Part shown: positions 33,498 to 42,548 of the stretch, piece by piece
Layout: every line of letters starts with the position of its first letter
Position numbering within the stretch: the stretch's first letter is position 1
Assembly: GCF_014190915.1 (NCBI RefSeq)
Contig: NZ_JACHVU010000001.1
Coordinates: 62,001-126,000, forward strand
Reading direction: 5' to 3'
Length of the DNA stretch: 64,000 bases
Origin: Mycolicibacterium iranicum
Lineage (GTDB): Bacteria > Actinomycetota > Actinomycetes > Mycobacteriales > Mycobacteriaceae
Position numbers and translations under genes: made by a program
The notes under the pieces: model-generated
The model's database searches: none
Told to the model about the DNA's origin: nothing
Seen by the model: only the letters and a program-made list of their open reading frames with translations

Positions 33498-36161
33498 ATG
33501 AAATCAACTCAGCAGCACAGTGTTTCGAGCGAATCGGCAGATCGCGGACGCCCGGGGCCGCACCCTTCACGCGGTGCCGACAGCAACGGCGGGTTCCCGC
33601 AGTCGGATCGGACGCGGGTCGCGGGCATATCGCGCGGCTGTTCGCCGCACATCGGTCGGGTGGGAGCCCTCGCCGTCGCGCTGGGAATCGGTGCCGCGAT
33701 CGCCTCGATGCCGGCAACCGCTTTTGCTGATACCGAGGGTTCGGACAGCTCGGCCGGTGCCGCAGTCTCGAGTTCGATGTCCTCCGAGTCGGACTCTGAC
33801 GGCGCGCACGCAGGCACGTCGCAGTCCGACGCAGGCTCGGCGTCGGACCCGGGCAGCGTTGTTGCGGGTTCTGACGACACTGAGGCAGACGACGCGGACG
33901 ACACCGCCGCTGAGGCCGCCGAGGAAGACGAGGTCGCCGCCGAGGACGACGCTGAAGACGCGTCCGCCGACGCGGGCGACGACAGCCGCGACTCCACCGG
34001 TCCGTCCCGCGGTGGCTCCAAGTCCCCGGGTTCGTCGTCGAAGGACGCCGGCGACGACGTCGTCTCCGAGCGCGACCCTGCACCGGACGCACCTGTCGAG
34101 GCCGACGAGCCCACCGTCGTTTCGTCGACGCCGGCGCGCGCCGAGGCCGCGTCGTCGAAGCCCACCGGCGCACCCGCCTCCGCGACCGTGACGGACGTCC
34201 CGGCGCCGGCTGCGGTGACGCCGCAGGCTCCGAAACGGGCGCCGTCGTTCCTGGCGAAGTGGTTGGGCTTGGGTGCGCAGAACTCCGGGGGCGACCCCAT
34301 CGCGCCGGTCGCAGCCCCGTTGATGCTCGGCACCGCGGCCACGGGACGCCGCACCGAACTGCGCGCGACCGCGGCGGCAAGCCCTGCCGCCGATGCCGCC
34401 CCGGCTCGGTTGTTCGGCGACGGCACCGCCGAGAACCCCGATGCCGGGCTGCTGTTCGGTAACGGGTTCAGCTACGACGCGCTCACCTGCACCGGAACGA
34501 CGGTCTGCCACGGCGGCAACGCCGGCCTGCTGGGTGGCTCCGCGGGCCACGGCTACAACGGCGGCAACGGCGGAGCGGCCGGTCTGTTCGGCCGCGGTGG
34601 CAACGGCGGCGACGGCCTGCCCGGCGGCAACGGCGGCAACGGCGGCAGCGGCGGCCGGATCTCCGGGGACGGCGGAGACGGGGGCGACGCCGGGATCTCG
34701 CTGCTGTCCGCCACCGCGGCGGGCACCGGCGGCGACAGCGGGTTGGTGGGGACCAAGGGCAGGACCGGCAAGGCGCCTGCGCCAATCACCGTCGGATTCC
34801 CGCGCAGCGCCACCTACGTGACCGAGGGCAACGGCGGAACGCGAGTCGAACTGGTGTCGGTGCAGTTGTCCGGCGCGTCGGCGACCGCGGTCACCGTCAA
34901 CTACTCCGTGTCCAACGTCAGCGGGAACCAGTACAAGGCGACCGCCGGCCAGGACTTCGCCGCCGCCACCGGATCGGTGGTGTTCGCCCCGGGCCAGACC
35001 TCGGCCTCGATCCCGGTCACCGTCTACGGCGACACCGATTACGAGCCCGACGAGGCGGTGTTCGTCCAATTGACCAGTGCCGTAGGCGCTTTGATCGTGC
35101 GCACCGCGACCGACGGTCAACTGGCCGGCCAGAGCAACCTCGTCCTGAACAACGATGACGCTGCCAGCGGGATCGGCATGACCCTGCATCTGCGCGGTGC
35201 CGATGCGGCCACCGTCAAGCGCGAGTTCGATCTCATGGCGGCCATGAACGTCACGTGGGTCAGGATCGACATCGACTGGTCCGCGGTCGAACCGCGCCGC
35301 GGCAAGCTCCAGTGGGAGCAGACCGATCTGCTCGTCCAGGAGGCCGTGGCCCACCAGATGAACGTTCTGGTCATGCTCGGGTTCACACCGACGTGGGCGC
35401 AGTCGGCGGACGCGAAATTCCTTGCCTACCCCAGGCACAGCAGGCCCAAGGACCTGACGGCCTTCGCGAACTTCGCCACCGCCGCGGCGGCACGGTATGC
35501 ACCCCTGGGGGTGCGCAGCTGGGAGATCTGGAACGAGCCGAACACGACCCTGTTCTGGCCGACGCGCCCCGATGCCACCGAGTACGGAAACCTCTTCCGC
35601 ACGGCTGCCACCGCGATCCGCGCCGTCGACCCGCGCGCCACCCTTCTCATCGGTGGCCTCGGACCGGCATACGACACGCCCGGCGCCGAGATACCTCCGG
35701 CGCAGTACCTCGAGCAGCTTTACAGCAACGGGGCCGCACAGCTCGCCGACGGCATCGCCGTGCATCCGTACAGCTACCCGCACATGCCGATGGACCCGCA
35801 GCAGCGCCAGAACGGAGGGTTCGCCGACCTGCCCGAGTTGCAGGCGGTGATGGTCGCCCACGGCGACGGCAACAAGCTGATCTGGATGACCGAGTTCGGA
35901 GCGCCGACGGGGACCAGCGTGAACGCCGTCACCGAGCAGCAACAGGCCGAGCTTCTCCTGGCGGCACGTCAGCAGGTCGCGCAGTGGAACTGGGCCGGGC
36001 CGTTGATGTACTACGAGCTGGTCGACGGTGGCACGAATCCCGCGGACGGCGAGCAGAACTTCGGCGTCCTGCGCCAGGATCTCAGCCTGAAGGCCGCGGC
36101 GGTCGCGCTGATCGAGGCCGGGCCCTTCCGGCGCACCTCGACCCCGTCGACCGCGGTGTGA
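33498..36161 (+). CDS. Secreted multidomain protein: acidic linker, PGRS-like domain, Calx-beta domain, glycoside hydrolase (GH39/GH5-like)
   Basis: 887 residues. A long signal peptide (hydrophobic core VGALAVALGIGAAIASM, about 55-72, cleavage near ATAFA) is followed by an acidic Ser/Asp/Glu linker to about 200. A glycine-rich block (about 305-425) has the PGRS signature DAGLLFGNGFSYDALTC, GGNAGLLGGSAGHGYNGGNG and GLFGRGGNGGDG. A Calx-beta-like strand domain spans about 430-555 (VNYSVSNVSGNQ, FAPGQTSASIPVTVYGDTDY). The last 330 residues form a (beta/alpha)8 glycosidase with acid/base Glu in WEIWNEPN (about 681) and nucleophile in IWMTEFGAPTG (about 798). No PE domain is present. Probably a surface glucan- or glycan-acting enzyme; substrate unknown. 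Confidence 0.8.
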   Translation: MKSTQQHSVSSESADRGRPGPHPSRGADSNGGFPQSDRTRVAGISRGCSPHIGRVGALAVALGIGAAIASMPATAFADTEGSDSSAGAAVSSSMSSESDSDGAHAGTSQSDAGSASDPGSVVAGSDDTEADDADDTAAEAAEEDEVAAEDDAEDASADAGDDSRDSTGPSRGGSKSPGSSSKDAGDDVVSERDPAPDAPVEADEPTVVSSTPARAEAASSKPTGAPASATVTDVPAPAAVTPQAPKRAPSFLAKWLGLGAQNSGGDPIAPVAAPLMLGTAATGRRTELRATAAASPAADAAPARLFGDGTAENPDAGLLFGNGFSYDALTCTGTTVCHGGNAGLLGGSAGHGYNGGNGGAAGLFGRGGNGGDGLPGGNGGNGGSGGRISGDGGDGGDAGISLLSATAAGTGGDSGLVGTKGRTGKAPAPITVGFPRSATYVTEGNGGTRVELVSVQLSGASATAVTVNYSVSNVSGNQYKATAGQDFAAATGSVVFAPGQTSASIPVTVYGDTDYEPDEAVFVQLTSAVGALIVRTATDGQLAGQSNLVLNNDDAASGIGMTLHLRGADAATVKREFDLMAAMNVTWVRIDIDWSAVEPRRGKLQWEQTDLLVQEAVAHQMNVLVMLGFTPTWAQSADAKFLAYPRHSRPKDLTAFANFATAAAARYAPLGVRSWEIWNEPNTTLFWPTRPDATEYGNLFRTAATAIRAVDPRATLLIGGLGPAYDTPGAEIPPAQYLEQLYSNGAAQLADGIAVHPYSYPHMPMDPQQRQNGGFADLPELQAVMVAHGDGNKLIWMTEFGAPTGTSVNAVTEQQQAELLLAARQQVAQWNWAGPLMYYELVDGGTNPADGEQNFGVLRQDLSLKAAAVALIEAGPFRRTSTPSTAV

Positions 36162-36188
36162 GGCCGTCGCCTCGCTGACGCGGTACTG

Positions 36189-37052
36189 CTAGCCGGCGAA
36201 GACGCGGATCCAGTCGACGCGCATCTCGGCCGGGTAGATGCCTGCCGCGGGTTCGCGCCCGCCGGATCCGCCGACAGCGATGTTGAACACCGGGACCATC
36301 GTGTAGCCGGGATCGTTGAACGGCCAGTCCTGCAGCGAGTTCGCCGGGACGGTGAAGAACGGCTCCATTCCCGGCTGGTAGTCCTTCCAGAAGTACATTC
36401 CGGAGGGCTGCCAGGTCATCCGCCAGGTGTGCCAGGCGTTGTCGACGGGGTGCCGGTTCGTCGCGAACGATGTGCCGTCCAACCGCGCGTGCACCGTGGT
36501 CCCGGAGGGCCAGTCGTTGTTGCCGTACCACTCCACCAGGTCGACTTCGCCGCCGCGGACCGGGTTGTCATTGACGAGCCAGAACGCCGGCCAGGCGCCG
36601 TCGGTCAGGCAGTCGAGCTTGACGCGCGCCTCCCACGTCGTGCCGATGCCGCCACGCCAGGTTCCCATGATCTTGGCGCTGGCGTACTTCTCCTGGATGT
36701 TGGCACCTTCCCCGCGGGTCGCGCGGATGACCAGGTTGCCGTTGCCGTCCTGGAACACGTGCTCCTGGTCGGTGACGTAGCGGCCCATGTTGTAGGGCTT
36801 GTCCCACTCGACGGGGTTCCGGATGGTCTCGCGCGCCGGCACGATGAACCACGAGGCGGGGTCGGGGGGAGCACCGGCGGGCCCGGTGAAATCGTCCTGG
36901 AACAGAATCGGCGGACCGGCCTCCATCCCTGCGGGTGACGGCTCCCCCGGCGCGATGGGGGGCTGCGCGTGCGCCTTCCCCATCGGCGCGGCAACCGCCG
37001 CGAATCCGAGACCCATCGCGAGCATCGCGGTACGACGATCAACTTCAGCCAC
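36189..37052 (-). CDS. Exported GH16 beta-glucanase-like protein (Rv0315 type)
   Basis: 287 residues from GTG 37052. A Tat-like signal (EVDRRTAMLAMGLGFAAVAA) is followed by a beta-jelly-roll with the GH16 catalytic signature GEVDLVEWYGNN (nucleophile and acid/base Glu four residues apart around Asp). Other GH16 landmarks are FQDDFTG near the mature start, GAWPAFWLVND and HTWRMTWQPSGMYFWKD. Family members cut beta-1,3 or mixed glucans; M. tuberculosis Rv0315 is the likely orthologue by position and length. Divergent from the LuxR gene and convergent with the neighbouring glycosidase (27 bp apart). Confidence 0.87.
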   Translation of the reverse strand: MAEVDRRTAMLAMGLGFAAVAAPMGKAHAQPPIAPGEPSPAGMEAGPPILFQDDFTGPAGAPPDPASWFIVPARETIRNPVEWDKPYNMGRYVTDQEHVFQDGNGNLVIRATRGEGANIQEKYASAKIMGTWRGGIGTTWEARVKLDCLTDGAWPAFWLVNDNPVRGGEVDLVEWYGNNDWPSGTTVHARLDGTSFATNRHPVDNAWHTWRMTWQPSGMYFWKDYQPGMEPFFTVPANSLQDWPFNDPGYTMVPVFNIAVGGSGGREPAAGIYPAEMRVDWIRVFAG

Positions 37053-37058
37053 AGCAGC

Positions 37059-37064
37059 ACCATA
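37059..37064 (-). promoter_or_regulatory. Leaderless -10 element for the GH16 gene
   Basis: On the minus strand TATGGT is followed by GCTGCT and the GTG start. This decides the GTG at 37052 over in-frame upstream starts. Confidence 0.6.
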
Positions 37065-37220
37065 ATCGAGTGCTCGCCTCCTGCACGGCGTTTCCCGCGG
37101 CCCGAGCCGGGTCGGCCGACGGGCGACCGCACACCGGACTTCCGCCGAGTGCTTTGCGAAAAGTCGCCTCACCGTCGCCACCGCAGCCCTGTTCGGGTAT
37201 CGCCGTCACCTCTGCCTGGC

Positions 37221-37226
37221 TATTCT
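37221..37226 (+). promoter_or_regulatory. Leaderless -10 element for the LuxR-ATPase gene
   Basis: TATTCT, then CAGCTC, then the GTG at 37233. Spacing fits a leaderless transcript and fixes the start of a frame that is open further upstream. Confidence 0.6.
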
Positions 37227-37232
37227 CAGCTC

Positions 37233-39857
37233 GTGACGCTTCAGTCACCCCTCATCGGGAGGGATGAGGAATTCGCCGTGGCGCGCGGCTCCATTGCCGC
37301 GCCGGGCGGGGCCGGGGGCATCGTGCTCGCCGGCGCGCCCGGCGTGGGCAAGTCGCGCCTGGCTCGCGAAGTCGTCGAGCACGCCCGCGCCGCCGGGCGC
37401 CCCTGCCGCCGGCTGTACGCGACCGCCTCGGCGCGCTCGGTTCCGCTCGGGGTCTTCGCCGAGTTCGCGGCGTCCTTCGGGACGGATCCGTTGTTGCGCG
37501 TGCACGAGGTGATCACCGCATTGACCCAGGATCGGCTGGGTCTGTCCACAGTTGTCGCCGTCGACGATGCCCATCTGCTCGACGAACAGTCCGCCCTGGT
37601 CGTCCACCAGCTCGTCCACCGGCGGGCAGCCACCGTCGTGCTGACGGTGCGCACCGGCGCGCCGGCTCCCGACGCCATCGCCTCGCTGTACAGGGACTAC
37701 CGCATCCCCCGCGTCGAAGTGCAGCCTCTCTCGGCACTCGACGTCGCCGAACTCGCCGAGCAGCTTCTCGGTGGCCACGTCGAAACAGCCAGCGCGCAAC
37801 GCCTGTGGCGATATACCCGAGGCAACGTCCTCTATCTGCACCAGCTCGTCGACGACGAAGTGGCCCGCGGCACGTTGTTCCGGAGATCCGGTGTGTGGGT
37901 CTGGACCGGCAACCCGGACGTCTCCCCCACCCTCACCGAGCTCATCGAATCGACCGTCGGCCGTCATGACCGCGCCGTCGTCGACGTCATCGACACCGTC
38001 GCCATCGCCGACCCCCTCGAGCTCAGCGTGCTGCGATCGCTGGCACCGTCGGCCGCCATCAGCGAGGCGGAGGCGCACGGGGTGGTCACCGTCGACGCCG
38101 ACGCGGGCGTCGTCCGGCTGGCGCACCCGCTCTACGGCGAGGCACGCCGCACACGCATGGGGACGCTGCAGCTGGCCGAACTGGGCCGACGTGTCTCCGA
38201 CGCCATCTCCGTTGTGGACCAGACGCCGCAGCAGCTGGTGCGGCGTGCCCACCTGATCTCCTCTGCCGCGGGCCCCGAGGACGCCCGGTTGTTCACGGCG
38301 GCGGCCGAGTCGGCGCTGTATCTGATGGACCTCGACCTCGCCGTCGAGTTCGCCGCGCGTGCGACCGAATGCGAGGACAGTGTCGCCGCGCAGATCCTGT
38401 ACGGATTCGCGCTCGTCACCGCAGCACGGGCCGAGGAGGGCGAGAGGGTCCTGCGCGACGCCGCCGAAGCCGGCGGATCCGCGGCGCCGTCCCCGGACAG
38501 GGCACAGATCGGTCTGTTCCGCGCGGCCAGCCTGGGATGGAACCTCGGCAGACCCGCAGAGGCGGAGATCGTCCTCGACGCCGCGCAGGCCGCCGCCGAG
38601 AACGACGACTTGGCAGCGTCTTTCGACGCGCTACGCGCCTCTCTGGCGGCCCTGCGTGGGGAGATGGGCGTCGCAGCACGCGCGGCGGCCGAGGTCCTCA
38701 CGGTGCCGGACCTGCACCCAACCGCGCACATGTTCTGCGTCATGGGCCTCGCGGTCGCGCTCGGCGACCTCGGAGACCTGAAGCGGCTCGACGCGGTCAC
38801 CCGCGCCGGCTACACCTACGCCGAAGCGCACCCGAGAGCGACGCACCAGCGCTTCGGACTGACCGTCATGCACATCGACGGTCTACGGCTGGCAGGCGAA
38901 CTGGGGCAGATGCGCGATCACACGTCGCGCTGGCAGCAGCAGGTGGGTGACCATCCCAGCTCATCGGTGATCGGCGGGTTGATCGACGGGATGACCGGGG
39001 CCGCCCACGGAGAGCTGAAGGCGGCCCGGCGCCGGTTGAGCGAGTCCCTGGCGGCCGGCGAGCACGCCTCGTGGGCCACCGAACAGAGCGGCTACTGGCT
39101 GGCCGCCGCCCACGCCATGGCGGGCGATGCCTCCGCGGCCCGCACCGCGCTGGACGAGGTCCCCGCGAGGCTGCTCGTCGCCACCGCGCTGTGGGACCCG
39201 CTACGGCACATCGCCGGCGCCTGGACCTGCGCCGCAGAAGGAGAACTGACGTCGGCGCTGGCCACGCTCGCCGAGGCTGCAGCGCTGATGCGGGCGGCGG
39301 GGCGACCCGCGGGCGAAGTGTGGTGCCTGCAGACGGCCGCCCAGTTCGGCGACGCGCGCACCGCAGCGCGCCTGGGTGAGCTGGCGACGGCGGTCGGGGG
39401 TCCCCGAGCCGCAGCGGCTGCTGCACACGCTGCCGCGCTGGCCGGGAGCGACGGCGCGGCGCTCCTCGACGTGTCACGCAGCTACGAGAGCTTCGGCGAC
39501 CGCCTCGCTGCCGCGGACGCGGCCGCCCAGGCCGCCACCGCGTTCCGGGTGGCAGGCTCGCGCGGTTCCGCGCTCACCGCGATGGCGACCGCGACCAGGC
39601 TGGCCGACCAGTGCGGCGCCGACACCCCGGCACTGCGCGCGGCCACGACGCGCGCGGTGCTGACCTCGCGGCAGCGCGAGATCGCGTCGTTGGTCGCCGC
39701 GGGTCTGTCGAACCGGGAGATCGCCGACCGGCTGCACATGTCCGTGCGCTCGGTCGAAGGCCACATCTTCCGCGCCTCGCAACGCAATGGCGTCACATCG
39801 CGCGCAGCGCTCGCCGCCCTGCTCGACCGTCGCGTCGCGTCCGCTCAACCGCGGTAA
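37233..39857 (+). CDS. Large ATP-binding LuxR-family regulator
   Basis: 874 residues. Opens VTLQSPLIGRDEEFAVARGS, the standard start of this class, with Walker A GAPGVGKSRLAREV (about 33-46) and Walker B-like VVAVDDAHLLDEQ. A long TPR-like helical middle follows. The C-terminal LuxR/GerE HTH reads LTSRQREIASLVAAGLSNRE ... MSVRSVEGHIFRASQRNGV. Targets are unknown. Neighbours are a divergent GH16 gene and a convergent exporter (13-bp overlap at the 3' end). Second of three such regulators in the window. Confidence 0.88.
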   Translation: MTLQSPLIGRDEEFAVARGSIAAPGGAGGIVLAGAPGVGKSRLAREVVEHARAAGRPCRRLYATASARSVPLGVFAEFAASFGTDPLLRVHEVITALTQDRLGLSTVVAVDDAHLLDEQSALVVHQLVHRRAATVVLTVRTGAPAPDAIASLYRDYRIPRVEVQPLSALDVAELAEQLLGGHVETASAQRLWRYTRGNVLYLHQLVDDEVARGTLFRRSGVWVWTGNPDVSPTLTELIESTVGRHDRAVVDVIDTVAIADPLELSVLRSLAPSAAISEAEAHGVVTVDADAGVVRLAHPLYGEARRTRMGTLQLAELGRRVSDAISVVDQTPQQLVRRAHLISSAAGPEDARLFTAAAESALYLMDLDLAVEFAARATECEDSVAAQILYGFALVTAARAEEGERVLRDAAEAGGSAAPSPDRAQIGLFRAASLGWNLGRPAEAEIVLDAAQAAAENDDLAASFDALRASLAALRGEMGVAARAAAEVLTVPDLHPTAHMFCVMGLAVALGDLGDLKRLDAVTRAGYTYAEAHPRATHQRFGLTVMHIDGLRLAGELGQMRDHTSRWQQQVGDHPSSSVIGGLIDGMTGAAHGELKAARRRLSESLAAGEHASWATEQSGYWLAAAHAMAGDASAARTALDEVPARLLVATALWDPLRHIAGAWTCAAEGELTSALATLAEAAALMRAAGRPAGEVWCLQTAAQFGDARTAARLGELATAVGGPRAAAAAAHAAALAGSDGAALLDVSRSYESFGDRLAAADAAAQAATAFRVAGSRGSALTAMATATRLADQCGADTPALRAATTRAVLTSRQREIASLVAAGLSNREIADRLHMSVRSVEGHIFRASQRNGVTSRAALAALLDRRVASAQPR

Positions 39858-41326
39858 CGGCTTTCGGTGGACGGATGCGCCGGCGGCGCCGCGAGCGCGC
39901 AGTGCGTGCAGTTCTCCACCGCGATCCGCTCGTCGTGCGGACGCGCCGATCCGCGGCGGATCCCCACGAGTGCCAGGGCTGCGGCGGCGACCATCAGCCC
40001 GGACGAGATCAGGACGGCCACGCGGAAACCGTCGGAGAATGCCGACGGGTCGGCGTAATCGGCGCCGCTGATGCCGGCGAGGCCTGGCAATACCGCGACG
40101 GCCAGCAGCCCACCGGCGCGGGCCAGCGCATTGTTCACCCCCGACGCGGACCCGGCCATGTTCTCCGGGGCGGAGTCCAGGACCGTCGCCGTCAGCGGCG
40201 CGACGATGAGCACCATGCCCGCACCGAAGACGAGGGCGGCCGGCGCGACGTCGAGGACCCACGACGCGTCGGGCCCGATCCGCGTCATCAGCAGCAGCCC
40301 CACCGCCGCGATCAACGGTCCGACCGTCATCGGCACCCGCGGCCCGATCCGGCCGGCCAGGGCCCCGGCGCGGGCCGAGAACATCAGCATCACCGCCGTG
40401 AACGGAAGCAGGCTGGTGCCCGCCGCGAGCGGACTGAAGCCCGCGACGATCTGCAGCTGCAGCACCAGCAGCAGGAACACCGCACCCAGTGCGCCGTAGA
40501 TGAGCAGCGTCATCGCGTTGGCGACGCTGAACACTCTGTCGGCGAACAACTTCGGCGACACGAGGGGATGCCGCGAACACCGCTCGACGACGACGAAGGC
40601 TACCAGCGCGAACAGGCCCGCGACAATCGAGGCCAGCGCAGCCGGTGTGGCGCCCGCCGCGCCCAACGCGGTCAGGCCGTGGGTGAGGGCGCCGAGCCCG
40701 ACGACCGTCAGCGCGGCACCGGACAGGTCGAGGCCCTTGGGCGACGACGGGTCGCGGCTTTCCGGGACGCGCAGGACGGTCACCGCGACGACCACGGCGG
40801 CCAGCGGCAGGTTGACGAGAAACACTGCGCGCCAGTTCCATTCGACAAGGAACCCGCCGAGGAACGGGCCTATCGCACCGGCGATCCCGCCCAGGCCCGA
40901 CCATGCGCCGATCGCGGCGGCCCGGTCTTCGCGGTCGAAGGAGGCCGAGATCAACGCCAGGCTTCCCGGTGTGAGCAACGCCCCGCCCACACCCTGTAAC
41001 GCCCGCGCCACGACGAGGAACTCGGTCGTCGGTGCGAGGCCGCAGGCCGCGGAGGCCAGCGCGAACCAGATGACCCCGATGAGGAACACCCGGCGGCGAC
41101 CGAAGTGGTCGCCGAGTGAGCCGCCGAGCAGGATGAGCGAGGCCAACGTCAGGGTGTAGGCGTTGACGATCCACTGCAGGCTGCTGAACCCTGCTCCGAG
41201 GTCGGCGGCGATGTGGGGCAGCGCGACGTTGACGACGGTGCCGTCGACCATCACGATTCCCGAACCGAGCACCGTGGCGAGCAGGATCCAGCGACCGGCC
41301 GCCGTACCCATCTTCGTCCCGGCCAT
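39845..41326 (-). CDS. DHA2-type MFS drug exporter (14 TM)
   Basis: 493 residues with 14 predicted helices. The EmrB/QacA family marks are VDGTVVNVALPHIAADLG in helix 1 (motif D1), GSLGDHFGRRRVFLIG (motif A) and GAIGPFLGGFLVEWNWRAVF (antiporter motif C), all present. The C-terminal tail carries a Cys-His-Cys segment (VENCTHCALAAPP), of unknown meaning. Proton-driven efflux of hydrophobic compounds is typical. Start set by TAGGGT six bases upstream of the ATG. Convergent with the LuxR-ATPase gene. Confidence 0.87.
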   Translation of the reverse strand: MAGTKMGTAAGRWILLATVLGSGIVMVDGTVVNVALPHIAADLGAGFSSLQWIVNAYTLTLASLILLGGSLGDHFGRRRVFLIGVIWFALASAACGLAPTTEFLVVARALQGVGGALLTPGSLALISASFDREDRAAAIGAWSGLGGIAGAIGPFLGGFLVEWNWRAVFLVNLPLAAVVVAVTVLRVPESRDPSSPKGLDLSGAALTVVGLGALTHGLTALGAAGATPAALASIVAGLFALVAFVVVERCSRHPLVSPKLFADRVFSVANAMTLLIYGALGAVFLLLVLQLQIVAGFSPLAAGTSLLPFTAVMLMFSARAGALAGRIGPRVPMTVGPLIAAVGLLLMTRIGPDASWVLDVAPAALVFGAGMVLIVAPLTATVLDSAPENMAGSASGVNNALARAGGLLAVAVLPGLAGISGADYADPSAFSDGFRVAVLISSGLMVAAAALALVGIRRGSARPHDERIAVENCTHCALAAPPAHPSTESRYRG

Positions 41327-41332
41327 CCGGCC

Positions 41333-41338
41333 ACCCTA
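41333..41338 (-). promoter_or_regulatory. Leaderless -10 element for the MFS exporter
   Basis: On the minus strand TAGGGT-GGCCGG-ATG: TANNNT with exact 6-nt spacing to the start codon. Confidence 0.6.
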
Positions 41339-41364
41339 GCTGCGGCGGATGGCGGGCGGCCCGC

Positions 41365-42030
41365 TTACGGGGTCCAGATGCAGTGCGCCGATCCGCCGAC
41401 GGGTTGTTCGGCGACGACCTTGCCGTCGAGGATGATGCGGCAGCCGGGTCCGGGGGCGTCCCGTCCGGTGGCGACCACCTGCAGCATCTGGATGTCGGCG
41501 GGTACCTGGGTCAGGGTGCGGACCCACGGCAGCCGGGTGTGATCCGCGACTGCGGCCGTCGGCGGATCGGTGACGATGTTGAACACCTCGCCCGACCCGG
41601 TGACCTCGAACGTGACGCCGCGCGCCCCGCTGCCCTGCCCCGGCTGGTTACGCTGGTAATTGCCCTGCGCCGCGGCGTTGGCGGTCCAATTCTCCTGCCG
41701 GATAGCAGGAGTCACGCAGACGGTGTCCCCGTCGAAGGCCTCGCGCCACACGAATCCCTGCGCACAGGACTGCGGACCGTACGCGCCGTTCGGATCCTTG
41801 TTCGCGCCAGGGTTGGCGTTCTCCTGCGCGGTGCGCGCGCGGAATGCGGGGGTCACGCAGACGGTGTCGCCGGACCGCGCCTCGCGCCAGACCAGGCCCT
41901 GGATGCAGGTGTCCGGTCCGTACGGGAGCCCCGGGTCGGCGGTCGCCGGCGCAGGCAGGACTGCCGCCATCGAGGCAGCGGCGATGCCGAGCGCCTTGAG
42001 CGGTGTCGGGATGGAGGATGTGGTCGCCAT
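41365..42030 (-). CDS. Secreted protein with two Cys repeats and MmpS-like C-domain
   Basis: 221 residues. Signal peptide (KALGIAAASMAAVLPAPATA). Two tandem repeats of about 44 residues follow (YGPDTCIQGLVWREARSGDT and YGPQSCAQGFVWREAFDGDT), each with two Cys, then VCVTPA. The last 85 residues (VTFEVTGSGEVFNIVTDPP, LPWVRTLTQVPAD, GCRIILDGKVV, AHCIWTP) match the MmpS/DUF-type transport-accessory fold. No MmpL gene is near. Start ATG follows AAGGA. The repeat unit is common in mycobacterial secreted proteins, but its role is unknown. Confidence 0.72.
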   Translation of the reverse strand: MATTSSIPTPLKALGIAAASMAAVLPAPATADPGLPYGPDTCIQGLVWREARSGDTVCVTPAFRARTAQENANPGANKDPNGAYGPQSCAQGFVWREAFDGDTVCVTPAIRQENWTANAAAQGNYQRNQPGQGSGARGVTFEVTGSGEVFNIVTDPPTAAVADHTRLPWVRTLTQVPADIQMLQVVATGRDAPGPGCRIILDGKVVAEQPVGGSAHCIWTP

Positions 42031-42138
42031 GTCTGATCCTTGTCTCGGGTGGGTGGTTTCGGGCCCCGTGCGGGCCCGTGAACCGGGTCCGCGCGTGAGC
42101 TGAGACGAAGCTATGCGCGGGCGAAGTCGGGCAACCGC

Positions 42139-42220
42139 GTAGTGGACTACCTGTCTTTCGGCGCGCGCGGACGCCCGGCTACGGAGTAGGCGCCGTACCG
42201 GAATTGGGGTAGTGGACTAC
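42139..42220. promoter_or_regulatory. Two identical GTAGTGGACTAC palindromes
   Basis: GTAGTGGACTAC occurs at 42139-42150 and again at 42209-42220, 70 bp apart, in the divergent region between the MmpS-like gene and the small sigma-like gene. Arms GTAGT/ACTAC flank GG. Each is followed by CC. A dimeric regulator is likely; identity unknown. Confidence 0.55.
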
Positions 42221-42257
42221 CCGCGCCCGGTGCCGAGCCAGGCGGGACCGTGGCGTG

Positions 42258-42485
42258 ATGGCCTCGCCCCGACGGGATCGTGACGACGCGCTGGACCGGT
42301 TGCCTCTGCCGTACTCCGTGGCGTTGCGGCTGCGCGCCGCCGGCGTGGAGGACGCCGTCATCGCGGAGTGCATAGGCGTGGAACCCGAAGGGTTGCAACC
42401 ACTCCTGGCCATCGCTCACGCCAAGCTGGCCGCCGCCGGCTACGCCGGAGAGCCGACGAGCGGGGGTCCCCGGCCCCAGAAATGA
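42258..42485 (+). CDS. Small sigma-70-region-4-like hypothetical protein
   Basis: 75 residues: LDRLPLPYSVALRLRAAGVEDAVIAECIGVEPEGLQPLLAIAHAKL. The pattern (first helix, AGV-x3-I-A-x-x-(I/L)-G-(V/I)-E-P-E-G, then LL-x-IA-x-AKL) is the helix-turn-helix of sigma region 4, and small proteins of this form are common in mycobacteria. It lacks region 2, so it cannot act as a sigma factor alone. It begins ATG 42258 (GTG 42255 possible), 37 bp after the second GTAGTGGACTAC palindrome. Confidence 0.65.
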   Translation: MASPRRDRDDALDRLPLPYSVALRLRAAGVEDAVIAECIGVEPEGLQPLLAIAHAKLAAAGYAGEPTSGGPRPQK

Positions 42486-42536
42486 CAGGACGCTGACGAT
42501 CGCGACAAAACTCTCGGCCGTCCGCCTCGTCGGGGT

Positions 42537-42542
42537 TACATT
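42537..42542 (+). promoter_or_regulatory. Leaderless -10 element for the hydrolase-lipocalin gene
   Basis: TACATT, then CCGCTC, then the GTG at 42549. Exact TANNNT-N6-start spacing. Confidence 0.6.
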
Positions 42543-42548
42543 CCGCTC

